A stretch of DNA of 64,000 nt, taken from positions 539,501 to 603,500 of the forward strand of contig NZ_FNDR01000004.1 of assembly GCF_900099805.1 (NCBI RefSeq), in the 5' to 3' direction. A model generated the notes under the pieces. The model was not told the DNA's origin and did no database searches. It saw nothing but the letters and a program-made list of their open reading frames with translations. This DNA comes from Variovorax sp. OV700 (GTDB lineage Bacteria; Pseudomonadota; Gammaproteobacteria; Burkholderiales; Burkholderiaceae_C). This document shows, piece by piece, positions 52,149 to 61,632 of this stretch (position 1 is its first letter; each line of letters begins with the position of its first letter). The translations under genes were made by a program, and so were the position numbers.

Positions 52149-52634
52149 TTACTCGTCTCTATGTTGCCGGCGCCGGGGCGAAAACATCACCGCCAACCAG
52201 GCCGCCTTCATTGTCACCACCAAGCCGACCAGCATTGCAGGCCAGCTCAGCGCCGTTATCAGCCTTGGCGCCGCGAACAACATCGCAAGCGACAAGGCCA
52301 TCTTGACCATTTCCCACAGGAAGAACCCAACCACCGCAGTGCCCGGATTCAGGGAAGAAAACCGGCCGGTCAACCCCCGTGCGAACACCGCAGCAGGAAT
52401 GACCACCGCGATCGCACCGTAAGCGGCGGACCAACCCAGATTTTGCCTCCCCGTCAGTCCCCAGGCGGCCAAAGCCACCAGCAGACCGACAACCAACTGC
52501 CCCGCGATGACCCACCAAAGGGAAATCGAGGGATGCCTTGCACGCAGTTCACGCGCCTCATCGGCGGTCAACGGCTTGTATTCCGTGTCGAGGTCTTCAG
52601 CGACCCCTTCATCTTTTCGGGCGATTGTTTTCAT
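52149..52634 (-). CDS. atpI: ATP synthase subunit I (AtpI)
   Basis: A 161-residue accessory membrane protein. After a charged cytosolic N-terminus (to about residue 38) there are four hydrophobic helices, with AYGAIAVVIPAAVFARGL and FLWEMVKMALSLAMLFAAP typical of AtpI. It helps assembly of the c ring. It is the first gene of the atp operon; a TATAAT lies about 47 bases upstream. Confidence 0.9.
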   Translation of the reverse strand: MKTIARKDEGVAEDLDTEYKPLTADEARELRARHPSISLWWVIAGQLVVGLLVALAAWGLTGRQNLGWSAAYGAIAVVIPAAVFARGLTGRFSSLNPGTAVVGFFLWEMVKMALSLAMLFAAPRLITALSWPAMLVGLVVTMKAAWLAVMFSPRRRQHRDE

Positions 52635-52681
52635 TTCGAATGAAGCCCGGATGACGACCCAGAATTTCTACAAAGCCATTG

Positions 52682-52687
52682 ATTATA
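52682..52687 (-). promoter_or_regulatory. Putative -10 box of the atp operon promoter
   Basis: On the minus strand TATAAT stands in an AT-rich patch (GGGTTTTTACTTATAATCAA), giving a leader of roughly 40 bases before atpI. No good -35 is present at 17 bp; the nearest TTGAAG is 25 bp upstream. Confidence 0.45.
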
Positions 52688-52791
52688 AGTAAAAACCCAG
52701 CCCGTCCGGCCACTTCAAGTGTCGCCGTTGCAAATCGAGGCTTCGTCGACTGACGAGAACCCGACTTGGCGCGCGCAACCATAATTCCTGC

Positions 52792-53685
52792 ATGCACCCT
52801 CTCACTGCCGCTCTCCCGACCACGCTCTGCTATCTCGACGGCGAATACACCGCCGTCAAGGATGCCAAGGTCAGCGTGCTCGACCGTGGCTTCATTTTCG
52901 GCGACGGCGTCTATGAGGTCGTCCCCGCCTATGGTGGCCAGCCTTTCTGCTTCGAAGAACACATGGCGCGGCTCGATCGTTCGCTGGCCGAGTTGCAGAT
53001 TGTCGATCCGCTCACGCTTGCCGAGTGGCGCGACATCGTGATGCGCCTGATCGCCCCGGGCGGCGATGCGCCGCAAGCCGTCTACTTTCAGGTCACCCGC
53101 GGCGTTGCGCCGCGCGACCACGCAATGGTCAAAGGCCTCAAGCCCACCGTCTTCGTGATGGTGAACCCGCTGCCACCGGTGTCCGATGCGGTGCGCGCCA
53201 AGGGCGTGACCTGCGTGACCGCAGACGACTTCCGCTGGCAGAAGGCCCACATCAAAAGCACCAGCCTGCTGGGCGCCGTACTCTCCCGGCAGATCAGTGT
53301 CGAGGCCGGCGCGGCGGAGACCGTCATGTTCCGTGGCGACTGGCTCAGCGAGGCTTCGTCGAGCAACGTATGGATCGTGAAGGACGGCGTGCTGATCGGC
53401 CCGCCCAAGGACAACCTCGTGCTCACCGGCATCCGCTATGGTCTGCTCGAGCGCCTGTGCCAGGAAGGCGGCATTCCCTTTGCGCTGCGGCGCGTGTCGC
53501 GCGATGAAGTGTTCGGCGCCGACGAACTGATTCTGTCCTCGGCCAGCAAGGAAGTGCTGCCCGTCGTCGCGCTCGATGGCAAGGCCATTGGCAATGGCCA
53601 TCCCGGCCCCATCTACAAGAGCCTGTATGCGGCCTACCAGCAGGCCAAGCAACGCAACGCTGAGAAGCAAGGAGCCCCGGCATGA
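52792..53685 (+). CDS. dat: D-amino acid aminotransferase (class IV PLP)
   Basis: A 297-residue fold-type IV PLP enzyme. LDGEYTAVKDAKVSVLDRGFIFGDGVYEVV is the family's opening; the PLP lysine is in FRWQKAHIKSTSLLGAVL, and GDWLSEASSSNVWIVKDG binds the cofactor phosphate. Dat enzymes convert D-alanine and D-glutamate, for peptidoglycan or D-amino acid breakdown. Divergent from the atp operon and overlapping the ybeD-like gene (ATGA), so it starts a dat-ybeD-lipB-lipA string that is common in Burkholderiales. Confidence 0.92.
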   Translation: MHPLTAALPTTLCYLDGEYTAVKDAKVSVLDRGFIFGDGVYEVVPAYGGQPFCFEEHMARLDRSLAELQIVDPLTLAEWRDIVMRLIAPGGDAPQAVYFQVTRGVAPRDHAMVKGLKPTVFVMVNPLPPVSDAVRAKGVTCVTADDFRWQKAHIKSTSLLGAVLSRQISVEAGAAETVMFRGDWLSEASSSNVWIVKDGVLIGPPKDNLVLTGIRYGLLERLCQEGGIPFALRRVSRDEVFGADELILSSASKEVLPVVALDGKAIGNGHPGPIYKSLYAAYQQAKQRNAEKQGAPA

Positions 53686-53990
53686 CCGAGAACACGACCG
53701 ACGCAGTCACCACGCCCATTCCCGATCCGCGCAAGGAATCGCTGATCGAATATCCCTCGCAATTTCCGATCAAGGTCATGGGCGTCAAGGTCGACGGATT
53801 CGTGCACGCGATCACCCAGATCGCCGAGCGCTTCGATCCGGCCTTCGACGCCACCACGGTCGAGCTGCGCGACAGCAAGGCGGGCAATTACCTGGGCGTG
53901 ACCATCACCGTGACCGCCACCAGCCGCGAGCAGCTCGACGATCTCTACCGGGCGCTGTCGGCCCATCCGTCGGTCAAGGTCGTTCTCTAG
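53682..53990 (+). CDS. DUF493/YbeD-family protein
   Basis: A 102-residue ACT-like protein with the typical [20 protein letters not shown] opening and the ending [20 protein letters not shown]...[15 protein letters not shown]. YbeD proteins are encoded beside lipB in many proteobacteria; a regulatory, allosteric ACT-like role in lipoate metabolism is suspected for the family but not proven. It overlaps dat by four bases. Confidence 0.9.
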   Translation: MTENTTDAVTTPIPDPRKESLIEYPSQFPIKVMGVKVDGFVHAITQIAERFDPAFDATTVELRDSKAGNYLGVTITVTATSREQLDDLYRALSAHPSVKVVL

Positions 53991-54000
53991 GCAGGACCTG

Positions 54001-54702
54001 ATGACGCTGGCAGAGCACTCGACGGGCACCGCCATCGCACCGCGCTGGCTGGGCCGCGTCGGCTATGCCGAGACCTTTGCGGCGATGAAGCAGTTCACGC
54101 TCGAGCGCCAGCCGGAAACCCCCGACGCGCTATGGATGTGCGAGCACGCCCCCGTGTTCACGCAAGGCCTCGCGGGCAAGCAGAACCACATCCTGAACCC
54201 CGGCGGCATTCCCGTGGTGCAGACCGACCGCGGCGGCCAGGTCACCTTCCACGGACCGGGCCAGGTGGTCGGCTACCCGCTGATCGACCTTCGGCGGGCG
54301 GGCTACTACGTGAAGGAATACGTCTACCGCATCGAGGAATCGGTGCTGCGCACGCTGGCCCACTTCGGCGTAACGGGGCACCGCGTGCCGGGCGCGCCGG
54401 GCATCTACGTGCGGCTGGACGACCCGTTCTCGCATGCGGCGCTGACCGGCCCGCTGCCCGCCAGCGACCCGTTTCGGGGCCTCGGCAAGATCGCCGCGCT
54501 CGGCATCAAGGTCAGCCGCCATGCCACCTATCATGGGGTCGCGCTCAACGTCGACATGGACCTCGAACCCTTCTCGCGGATCAATCCGTGTGGTTATGCG
54601 GGCCTGCAAACGGTCGATCTTTCTACAATCGGCATTCAAACCACATGGGAAGAGGCTGCCCGGGTCTTGAGCCAGAAGCTCACCACCTACCTGGCGCCCT
54701 AA
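54001..54702 (+). CDS. lipB: Octanoyltransferase LipB
   Basis: A 233-residue enzyme that moves octanoyl from acyl-carrier protein to lipoyl domains. The substrate-binding [21 protein letters not shown] lies near residues 73-93, and the catalytic pair K170 ([10 protein letters not shown]) and C197 (INPCGYAGL) is intact. It precedes lipA by 7 bp. Confidence 0.95.
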   Translation: MTLAEHSTGTAIAPRWLGRVGYAETFAAMKQFTLERQPETPDALWMCEHAPVFTQGLAGKQNHILNPGGIPVVQTDRGGQVTFHGPGQVVGYPLIDLRRAGYYVKEYVYRIEESVLRTLAHFGVTGHRVPGAPGIYVRLDDPFSHAALTGPLPASDPFRGLGKIAALGIKVSRHATYHGVALNVDMDLEPFSRINPCGYAGLQTVDLSTIGIQTTWEEAARVLSQKLTTYLAP

Positions 54703-54709
54703 CAATCCA

Positions 54710-55711
54710 ATGAGCACCACCGAAGTCGTCCGCGACGCCCAGAGCGCCGAAAACTACAACCCGCTGGCCAAGCAGAAGGCCGCGGCCAAGCTCTCGCGCA
54801 TTCCCGTCAAGGTGGTGCAACAGGGCGAGGTGCTCAAGAAGCCCGAGTGGATTCGCGTGAAGGCCGGCAGCCCCACCACCCGCTTCTACGAGATCAAGCA
54901 GATCCTGCGCGAGAGCAACCTGCACACGGTATGTGAAGAAGCCTCGTGCCCGAACATCGGCGAATGCTTCGGCAACGGCACGGCCACCTTCATGATCATG
55001 GGCGACAAGTGCACGCGCCGCTGCCCGTTCTGCGACGTGGGCCACGGCCGCCCTGATCCGCTCGACAAGGACGAGCCGCTGAACCTGGCCAAGACCATCG
55101 CCAAGCTGCGGCTCAAGTACGTGGTGATCACCAGCGTCGACCGGGACGACCTGCGCGACGGCGGGAGCCAGCATTTCGTCGATTGCATCCAGAACATCCG
55201 CGAACTCTCGCCGATGACGCAGATCGAGATCCTGGTGCCCGACTTCCGCGGCCGCGACGACCGCGCGCTCGACATCCTGAAGTCCGCGCCGCCGGACGTG
55301 ATGAACCACAACCTGGAGACCGCGCCGCGCCTTTATAAAGAAGCACGCCCCGGCAGCGACTACCAGTTCAGCCTCAACCTGCTGAAGAAGTTCAAGGCGC
55401 TCCACCCCAACGTGCCGACCAAGAGCGGCATCATGGTGGGCCTGGGCGAAACCGACGAAGAAATCTTGCAAGTGATGCGCGACATGCGCGCGCACGATAT
55501 CGAGATGCTGACCATCGGCCAGTACCTGTCGCCGTCGGGCTCGCACCTGCCGGTGCGCCGCTACGTGCACCCCGACACCTTCAAGATGTTCGAGGAAGAG
55601 GCCTACAAGATGGGCTTCAGCCACGCCGCGGTGGGCGCGATGGTGCGGTCGAGCTATCACGCGGACCAGCAGGCCGGGCATGTTCTGGCGGGTACGCCGG
55701 CCAACGATTGA
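54710..55711 (+). CDS. lipA: Lipoyl synthase LipA
   Basis: A 333-residue radical-SAM enzyme that inserts two sulfurs into the octanoyl chain. The auxiliary cluster ligands C75, C80 and C86 ([12 protein letters not shown]) and the radical-SAM motif C101-x3-C105-x2-C108 (CTRRCPFC) are both complete. [20 protein letters not shown] and [14 protein letters not shown] are typical. Length is normal. Its stop touches a possible TTG start of the glycosyltransferase gene. Confidence 0.96.
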   Translation: MSTTEVVRDAQSAENYNPLAKQKAAAKLSRIPVKVVQQGEVLKKPEWIRVKAGSPTTRFYEIKQILRESNLHTVCEEASCPNIGECFGNGTATFMIMGDKCTRRCPFCDVGHGRPDPLDKDEPLNLAKTIAKLRLKYVVITSVDRDDLRDGGSQHFVDCIQNIRELSPMTQIEILVPDFRGRDDRALDILKSAPPDVMNHNLETAPRLYKEARPGSDYQFSLNLLKKFKALHPNVPTKSGIMVGLGETDEEILQVMRDMRAHDIEMLTIGQYLSPSGSHLPVRRYVHPDTFKMFEEEAYKMGFSHAAVGAMVRSSYHADQQAGHVLAGTPAND

Positions 55712-55746
55712 ATACGTCCGCGTTCGCAGTGGAGGCAGCCGCCCCC

Positions 55747-57159
55747 ATGACCGGGCGCCCGTTGCGCATCCTGCTCGCGATGTGCTACCTCGTGCACCGC
55801 ACGGGCGCGGAGATGTTCACCCGGGATCTTGCCCTGTGGCTGCGGCGGCGCGGCCACGCCGTCACCATTCTTGCAACGGCTTTCGGCGACATGGCCGACG
55901 AGTTGCGCCATGCGTCGATCGCGTGCATCACCGATGTGGCCGACATGGCCGCCCGACCCGACGTGATCATCGGCAACACCCACCACGAGACGGTGCGCGC
56001 CCTGCTTCACTTCCATGACGTGCCCGTTCTCACGATCTGCCACGACCGCAGCGCAGAGCACGGCCGCCCGCCGCAGTTTTCACAGGTGGTGCGCCATATC
56101 GCGGTCGACGAGAACTGCGCCGAGCGGCTGGTGCACGAGTTCGGCATCGAGCGCGAGCACATCGAACTGATCCAGAACGGGGTCGATCTTTCACGCTTCC
56201 TGCCGCGCACGCCATTGTCGGCCGCACCTCGCGCGGCACTGGTCTTCAGCAACTATGCATCGCACGATGCCCAGCTCGAAGAGATTCGCGCCGCATGCGC
56301 GGAACGCGGCCTTACGCTGGACGTGATCGGCAGCGGCACCGGCAACCACCTGCCCGACCCGGCCGCCGCGCTGGGCCGCTACGACGTCGTGTTCGGCAAA
56401 GGACGCTGCGCCACCGAGGCACTGGTCACCGGCAACGCCGTGGTGGTGCTCGACCCAAGCTCGGGCATGGGTGAGATGGTGACGGCGGCCACGGTGGCGC
56501 ACGCACGGCGCTGGAACTTCGGCCGGGCGCTGATGACCCGGCCGATCACGCGGCAGAACGTGATGGCCGAACTCGACAAGTTCGATGCGCAGGATGCAGG
56601 CGAGGCCGCCGCCTGGATGCGCGCGAACGGAGGACTGGATGCAACGCTCTGCGCGCTCGAGGCCTGCGTGCGGCGGGTGACCGACGGCCGAGAGATCATT
56701 GCAGTGCCAGCCGAGCAACGTGCGCGCGAAATGGCGCGCTACATGGACGACTGGATCCGGCGTGGAAGCGCCACGACCGCGCATCTCGGCCTTGCGTCGC
56801 TGCATCAGCACGTCGCGGGGCTGCATCAGGCACTCAACGATCATCACCGCGCGCATCAAACGCAGATCGAGGCTTGGCACGCCGAGTCGCAGCGGCAGTC
56901 GGAGCAAGCCGCTGCGCTGGCCGTCAAGTTGCAGGCGGCCGAAGCCGCGCTGGCCGCGGCGTCCACGGCGCACGCAGCGCTGAGCGCGCGGCTGGATGAA
57001 GCCGGTTCGCGCCTGGCCAACGCCGAGCGGCAGGCGCTCGACAACACCGCAAGCATGGACGCACGGCTGCGCGAGGTCTACGCCAGCCGGTCCTGGCGCG
57101 TTACCGCTCCGCTGCGGCAAATCTCCACTTTCATACAGGCCAGAGTTCAGCGCCCATGA
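55747..57159 (+). CDS. Glycosyltransferase with C-terminal coiled coil
   Basis: A 470-residue GT-B-type protein. The N-terminal part (LRILLAMCYLVHRTGAEMFTRDL, then VIIGNTHHETVRALLHFHDVPVL) and the middle IELIQNGVDLSRF with GKGRCATEALVTGNAVVVLD fit family-4-like transferases. From about residue 360 there is a long Ala/Glu/Gln-rich coiled coil, then ASRSWRVTAPLRQ, a motif common at the end of surface-polysaccharide transferases. The ATG behind GGAGG was chosen; a TTG at 55708 overlapping the lipA stop is possible. Its stop overlaps the PIG-L variant gene, so it heads the glycoconjugate string. Confidence 0.8.
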   Translation: MTGRPLRILLAMCYLVHRTGAEMFTRDLALWLRRRGHAVTILATAFGDMADELRHASIACITDVADMAARPDVIIGNTHHETVRALLHFHDVPVLTICHDRSAEHGRPPQFSQVVRHIAVDENCAERLVHEFGIEREHIELIQNGVDLSRFLPRTPLSAAPRAALVFSNYASHDAQLEEIRAACAERGLTLDVIGSGTGNHLPDPAAALGRYDVVFGKGRCATEALVTGNAVVVLDPSSGMGEMVTAATVAHARRWNFGRALMTRPITRQNVMAELDKFDAQDAGEAAAWMRANGGLDATLCALEACVRRVTDGREIIAVPAEQRAREMARYMDDWIRRGSATTAHLGLASLHQHVAGLHQALNDHHRAHQTQIEAWHAESQRQSEQAAALAVKLQAAEAALAAASTAHAALSARLDEAGSRLANAERQALDNTASMDARLREVYASRSWRVTAPLRQISTFIQARVQRP

Positions 57160-57932
57160 AGCACCTGCTGATCGCCGCTCATCCCGGACACGAGCTTCTG
57201 CTCTGGAAATGGCTCCGGAACGAACGGCCGGATGTCGTGGTGCTCACCAATGGCGCCGGATCGAATGACGCGGCGCGGCTGGCCCCCACGACCGACAACC
57301 TGGTGCAAGCTGGCGCAAACTGGATTCCCCAAGTGGTGTCGCCCGTGGCCGACGCCGAGATCTATCAGGCCCTGCTCGACGGCGACGCGAACATGTTCGC
57401 GCAGTGGCTCGACCGCCTGACGGCGTACGTGGTTTCGCAGCGTATCGAGTGCATCGTCGCGGACGAAGCCGAGGACTACAACCCTTCCCACGACCTGTGC
57501 CGCCTGTTGGCCAATCAGGTCGCCGCCCACGCAATGGAGCGCGGCCATCCGCTTCTGTCTTTCGGCTACCCGACCGTCGGCCACCCCAGTCCACCGGCAC
57601 GACTCGCGATCGAGAACCATCTCGTGGTCGAACTCGATACGCAGGAACTGCAGGCCAAGCTGGCCGACATGCACGGCTACGCCCAGCACTTCGGCGGACA
57701 GTTGCAGCGGGAGCTCGATGGCTTCATTGCGGAATTCGGCGCGCAAGCCTATGGCAGGGAGTGCCTGTTTGCCGCCAGCCCCACGCGCTACGAACAGGCC
57801 GACGCCCCTGTCGCCAAGCCCTTTTTCGAGATCGCCGGTGAAGAGCGCGTCGCGGCCGGCGTCTACAAGCACGTCATTCGCGGTGCCCACCTGCAGGTCG
57901 TGGCCGACCGGCTGCGCGGCCACATTCGCTGA
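57156..57932 (+). CDS. PIG-L/LmbE-like protein, HPGHE variant
   Basis: A 258-residue protein resembling PIG-L zinc deacetylases. The usual AHPDDE reads AHPGHE at residues 8-13, so the canonical acidic pair is altered, but a glutamate and an extra histidine are present; VLTNGAGSNDAARLAPTTDN and the second motif EDYNPSHDL are in place. I recall other proteins with this HPGHE form beside glycosyltransferases, so it looks like a subfamily, not a dead enzyme. A role in deacetylating a glycan or sugar precursor is inferred. It overlaps the glycosyltransferase gene (ATGA). Confidence 0.72.
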   Translation: MKHLLIAAHPGHELLLWKWLRNERPDVVVLTNGAGSNDAARLAPTTDNLVQAGANWIPQVVSPVADAEIYQALLDGDANMFAQWLDRLTAYVVSQRIECIVADEAEDYNPSHDLCRLLANQVAAHAMERGHPLLSFGYPTVGHPSPPARLAIENHLVVELDTQELQAKLADMHGYAQHFGGQLQRELDGFIAEFGAQAYGRECLFAASPTRYEQADAPVAKPFFEIAGEERVAAGVYKHVIRGAHLQVVADRLRGHIR

Positions 57933-57989
57933 AGCATCGATGCGCGCCGATTTGGCATTTGCGCGCTTGCGGAACCAGACGCGTCCCCG

Positions 57990-58946
57990 ATGACCTTCAC
58001 GACGCCCGCAACCGATAACGGCCAGTCGGCCTCCTACGGCGACGAAGCCGATGCAGAGGCTGTTCTCGACGCCGCCGACTTGACTCATGCCCTCGTGGGC
58101 CTGGGTCGTTTCGGCAGCACCCATGCGCGCAAGCTCGCAAGCCTGCCAGGCTTCCGTCTGAGCGCCGTGGTGGACAACTCTCCCGCAGCCAAGCCCGTCG
58201 CCGACCTTGCGGCATTGCCGCTGTTGTCCGGCATAGACGAGTTGCCGCCGGGCATCGAGTCGGCCACGGTCGCCACCAGCGACGGTACACACGCCGAAGT
58301 GGCGATGGCGCTCATGCGGCGCGGTTGCCACGTATTGGTCGAAAAGCCACTCTGCATCGACCGGCGGGACGGCGTACAGATGCTTCGGATGGCGCAGCAA
58401 TGCGGCGTCGTCCTGAGCACAGGACACATCGAACGCTTCAATCCGGCGTTCGATACGGCCGCGCTGTCGTGGATACGCCGCGCCGCCCTGCGCCATCGGG
58501 ACAGCGCTCATCCATTTTTGCGATTCCGTCGCTTTTCCTGCCGTGAGGCGGGGGCCGCGGACAGCGTGCTGGATTTGATGGTGCACGATCTCGACCTGCT
58601 CGCGTGGCTCTGCGCCATTCCGGCGGAAGCGCAGCTGCAAGTGATCAGCCGGCGGATCGACATGCACAGTGCCCGCGCCCGGGTGCGCCTGGGCGGCATG
58701 ATCGCGGAACTGGAGAGCGGCTACGGCAGCATGCCTCCCGCCGCGCGGCTGCAGGTGTGCAACGGTGGCCGGCAACACGTGCTGGACTTGCGCAAGCCTC
58801 ACCGCGCGATGGCGGGCGGCGACGATGCGCTGGCGCGCCAGTACCGTGATTTTCGCCATGCCGTGCGGGGCAACGGCAGGCGCATTGCCTCCGGCGCCGA
58901 CGGCCTTGCCGCGGTCATCCGCGCGTCCCAGGTGCTGCACGCATGA
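57990..58946 (+). CDS. Gfo/Idh/MocA-family sugar oxidoreductase
   Basis: A 318-residue NAD(P)-dependent oxidoreductase. An atypical 30-residue N-terminal tail precedes the Rossmann motif HALVGLGRFGSTHARKLASL; the catalytic lysine is in HVLVEKPLCI and DLMVHDLDLLAWL supplies the active-site acid. Paired with the adjacent DegT-type aminotransferase it resembles the WlbA/GnnA dehydrogenases that make 3-keto sugar nucleotides before transamination. The ATGA overlap with that gene supports the pairing. The actual sugar is unknown. Confidence 0.82.
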   Translation: MTFTTPATDNGQSASYGDEADAEAVLDAADLTHALVGLGRFGSTHARKLASLPGFRLSAVVDNSPAAKPVADLAALPLLSGIDELPPGIESATVATSDGTHAEVAMALMRRGCHVLVEKPLCIDRRDGVQMLRMAQQCGVVLSTGHIERFNPAFDTAALSWIRRAALRHRDSAHPFLRFRRFSCREAGAADSVLDLMVHDLDLLAWLCAIPAEAQLQVISRRIDMHSARARVRLGGMIAELESGYGSMPPAARLQVCNGGRQHVLDLRKPHRAMAGGDDALARQYRDFRHAVRGNGRRIASGADGLAAVIRASQVLHA

Positions 58947-60097
58947 ACATCCCGTTGTTTCGTTCAGCGGCATGCGCCGAACCCATGGCCGAACGCCTTG
59001 TCCAGGCGTGTGCCGCGGTGTTGCGCAGCGGCACCTACGTCCTCGGTCCACAGGTCAGCGCATTCGAGGCACGGCTGTCGGACTTGCTGCAACGGCGCGA
59101 GGTGGTGGCCGTGAGTTCGGGTTCAGACGCACTGCTGCTTGCCCTCAAGAGTCTGGGCGTCGGCAGCGCGGCCGGAGGGCATCCGGACGACGAAGTCCTG
59201 CTCCCCTCCTACACCTTTGCGGCCTGTGCCGAAGCGGTGATCGCTGCCGGTGCCCGGCCCGTATTCGTCGACAGTGCCGCCGATGATTTTCTGGTGCCGC
59301 TCACGCATTTCCGGAACGCGAGAACGCCCCGCACCCGCGCCGTTCTCGCGGTCGGACTCTTCGGCGATCCTACGGGGCTGCCCGAGTTGGCCGCCTATTG
59401 CCGGGACGAGCAGCTGCATCTGATCGAGGACGTGGCCCAGTGCCTGGGTGCCAGTTCTTGCGGCGCGGACGGACGCGCGCAGCCTGCCGGCAGCTGGGGC
59501 GACGCAGCGGCGATGAGCTTCTACCCCACCAAGACCCTGGGCGCCGCCGGCGAAGCGGGAGCCCTGGCCTTCAAGAACCCGCGCCATGCCGAGAAGGCGC
59601 GCCTGCTCCGCAACCACGGGTACCAGAACGGATTGCACACGTGCCTGGGCCAGAACAGCCGGATGGACGAGTTGCAAGCGTCGCTCCTTCATGTGGCGCT
59701 GGATGATTTCCCTGGTGCCATTGCGCGGCGTCGCGCCATCGCCGCGCGCTATCTGGCGGCGTGGGCCGGGTGCCCGATGCAATTGCCGAGCGACGCGGCG
59801 GGCCATGCCTGGAACTATTTCGTCGTTGTCCTGCGCGGCTCGAACGAGCGGAACGCGCTGGCGGTCCAACTGGCGACAAGGGGAATCGCCACCCGCGTCT
59901 ACTATGAACAGCCGCTGCACCTGCACGAGGCGCTGGGGCGCTGGCGAGGCGCCAGCACGCTGCCGCACAGCGAGCGGCTGGCCCGCTGTTCGCTGGCCCT
60001 GCCGCTTTACCCGATGCTCAGCGACGAGGAAATCGAATACATCATTCACGCCGTGCGAGAAGCCGTCGGCGACGTAAACAGGCACAGTCAGACATGA
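58943..60097 (+). CDS. DegT/DnrJ/EryC1-family sugar aminotransferase
   Basis: A 384-residue PLP enzyme that aminates keto sugar nucleotides. VLGPQVSAFEARLSDLL, VAVSSGSDALLLALKSLGVG, LIEDVAQCLGASS and the PLP lysine in SFYPTKTLGAAGEAGAL are the standard order, followed by LRNHGYQNGLHTCLGQNSRMDELQAS. Together with the preceding dehydrogenase it would make an amino sugar for a lipopolysaccharide or other glycan. The start overlaps the dehydrogenase stop and the stop overlaps the next gene. Confidence 0.9.
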   Translation: MNIPLFRSAACAEPMAERLVQACAAVLRSGTYVLGPQVSAFEARLSDLLQRREVVAVSSGSDALLLALKSLGVGSAAGGHPDDEVLLPSYTFAACAEAVIAAGARPVFVDSAADDFLVPLTHFRNARTPRTRAVLAVGLFGDPTGLPELAAYCRDEQLHLIEDVAQCLGASSCGADGRAQPAGSWGDAAAMSFYPTKTLGAAGEAGALAFKNPRHAEKARLLRNHGYQNGLHTCLGQNSRMDELQASLLHVALDDFPGAIARRRAIAARYLAAWAGCPMQLPSDAAGHAWNYFVVVLRGSNERNALAVQLATRGIATRVYYEQPLHLHEALGRWRGASTLPHSERLARCSLALPLYPMLSDEEIEYIIHAVREAVGDVNRHSQT

Positions 60098-61632
60098 ACA
60101 CGATGCAAGAGTTCGGCACCATCGCCCAACTGGTTCACGAGCACGCAACGCAAGCGCCCGGGCGCATTGCGCTGGTCGACAACGAGCGAAGCCTGACCTA
60201 CGGCGCCCTCGACGCGCTGATGGACCGCATTGCGGCCAGCCTGCAGCGCGACGGGTTCAAGCCCGGCGATGCCATCGCGGTGTGCGCGACTTCTTCGGTG
60301 AACTACGCGGCAGTGTTCCTGGGCGCCTTGCGCGCGGGCGTCGCCGTCGCGCCGCTCGCGCCCGGCTCCACCCCCGCCAGCCTGTCGCGCATGATCGAGG
60401 ATGCCGATGCGCGCATTCTCTTCACCGACGCCTCGGCGGCCGAGGTCGTCGGCGCTCCGAAGGACGGCGACATTCCGCGCGTGGCGCTCGACGGCTCCGC
60501 CGCCGGGCAGAGCCTCGAGAGTTGGCTGGCCCCCGTGGGCGCACAGCCCGGCGCCGTCGAGACGCAGCCCTCCTGGCCCTTCAACATCATTTATTCCTCG
60601 GGCACCACGGGCGAGCCGAAAGGCATTGTGCAGGGCCACGGCATGCGCTGGGCCCACGTGCAGCGCGGTGCCAAGTACGGATACGGCGCGGACACGGTCA
60701 CGCTGCTGTCGACGCCGCTCTACTCCAACACCACGCTGGTGGTTTTCTTTCCGACCATCGCCTTCGGTGGCTGCGTGGTGCTGATGCCGAAGTTCGACGC
60801 GCTCGGCTACCTGCAACTGGCCGAAAAGCACCGCGTGACGCACACGATGCTGGTGCCCGTGCAATACCAGCGCCTGATGGCGCACCCACGCTTCGACGCG
60901 CATGACCTCTCGTCGTTTCGCTTCAAGTTCAGCACCAGCGCGCCCTTCAATGCCGCGCTCAAGGCCGACGTGCTCAAGCGCTGGCCCGGTGGGCTGATCG
61001 AGTTCTACGGCATGACCGAAGGCGGTGGCACCTGCATTCTCGAAGCCCACCTGCATCCCGACAAGCTGCACACGGTGGGAAGCCCGGCCGAGGGCAGCGA
61101 TATCCGGCTGATCGACGAGGACGGCCACGAGATTCCGCGCGGCGACACCGAACGTGCGGGCGAGGTGGTGGGCCATTCGGCCGGCATGATGACCGGCTAC
61201 CACCGCCAGCCCGCCAAGACGCGCGAGGCCGAATGGTTCGACGCGAGCGGCAAGCGCTTCATCCGCACCGGCGACGTCGGGCGCTTCGACGCCGACGGCT
61301 TCCTGACGCTGTTCGACCGCAAGAAGGACATGATCATCAGCGGCGGCTTCAACATCTATCCGAGCGACCTCGAGACGGTGCTGCGAGGCCATGTCGCCGT
61401 GGCCGACGTCGCGGTGGTCGGCGTGCCGTCGGAGCAATGGGGCGAGACGCCGGTGGCTTTCGTGGTGCGCCGCGACGGCGACGGCACCACCGAGGACGCG
61501 CTGCTGCAATGGGCCAACGCCCAGCTCGGCAAGACGCAGCGCCTGGCGCGCCTGAGCTTCATCGACGAACTGCCGCGCAGCGCCATCGGCAAGGTGCTCA
61601 AGCGCGAACTGCGTGAACTCGTCGGCCACTGA
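60094..61632 (+). CDS. Adenylate-forming enzyme (acyl-CoA synthetase family)
   Basis: A 512-residue ANL-superfamily enzyme. The ATP loop is YSSGTTGEPKG, followed by EFYGMTEGGG, the RTGDVGRFDADGFL hinge region and IISGGFNIYPSDLETVL, with the catalytic lysine in SAIGKVLKREL. It activates a carboxylic acid as acyl-AMP and probably acyl-CoA. In this string it may activate an acyl or amino-acid group for N-acylation of the amino sugar; alternatively it is a fatty acid CoA ligase with no link. The start overlaps the aminotransferase stop (ATGA). Confidence 0.87.
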   Translation: MNTMQEFGTIAQLVHEHATQAPGRIALVDNERSLTYGALDALMDRIAASLQRDGFKPGDAIAVCATSSVNYAAVFLGALRAGVAVAPLAPGSTPASLSRMIEDADARILFTDASAAEVVGAPKDGDIPRVALDGSAAGQSLESWLAPVGAQPGAVETQPSWPFNIIYSSGTTGEPKGIVQGHGMRWAHVQRGAKYGYGADTVTLLSTPLYSNTTLVVFFPTIAFGGCVVLMPKFDALGYLQLAEKHRVTHTMLVPVQYQRLMAHPRFDAHDLSSFRFKFSTSAPFNAALKADVLKRWPGGLIEFYGMTEGGGTCILEAHLHPDKLHTVGSPAEGSDIRLIDEDGHEIPRGDTERAGEVVGHSAGMMTGYHRQPAKTREAEWFDASGKRFIRTGDVGRFDADGFLTLFDRKKDMIISGGFNIYPSDLETVLRGHVAVADVAVVGVPSEQWGETPVAFVVRRDGDGTTEDALLQWANAQLGKTQRLARLSFIDELPRSAIGKVLKRELRELVGH

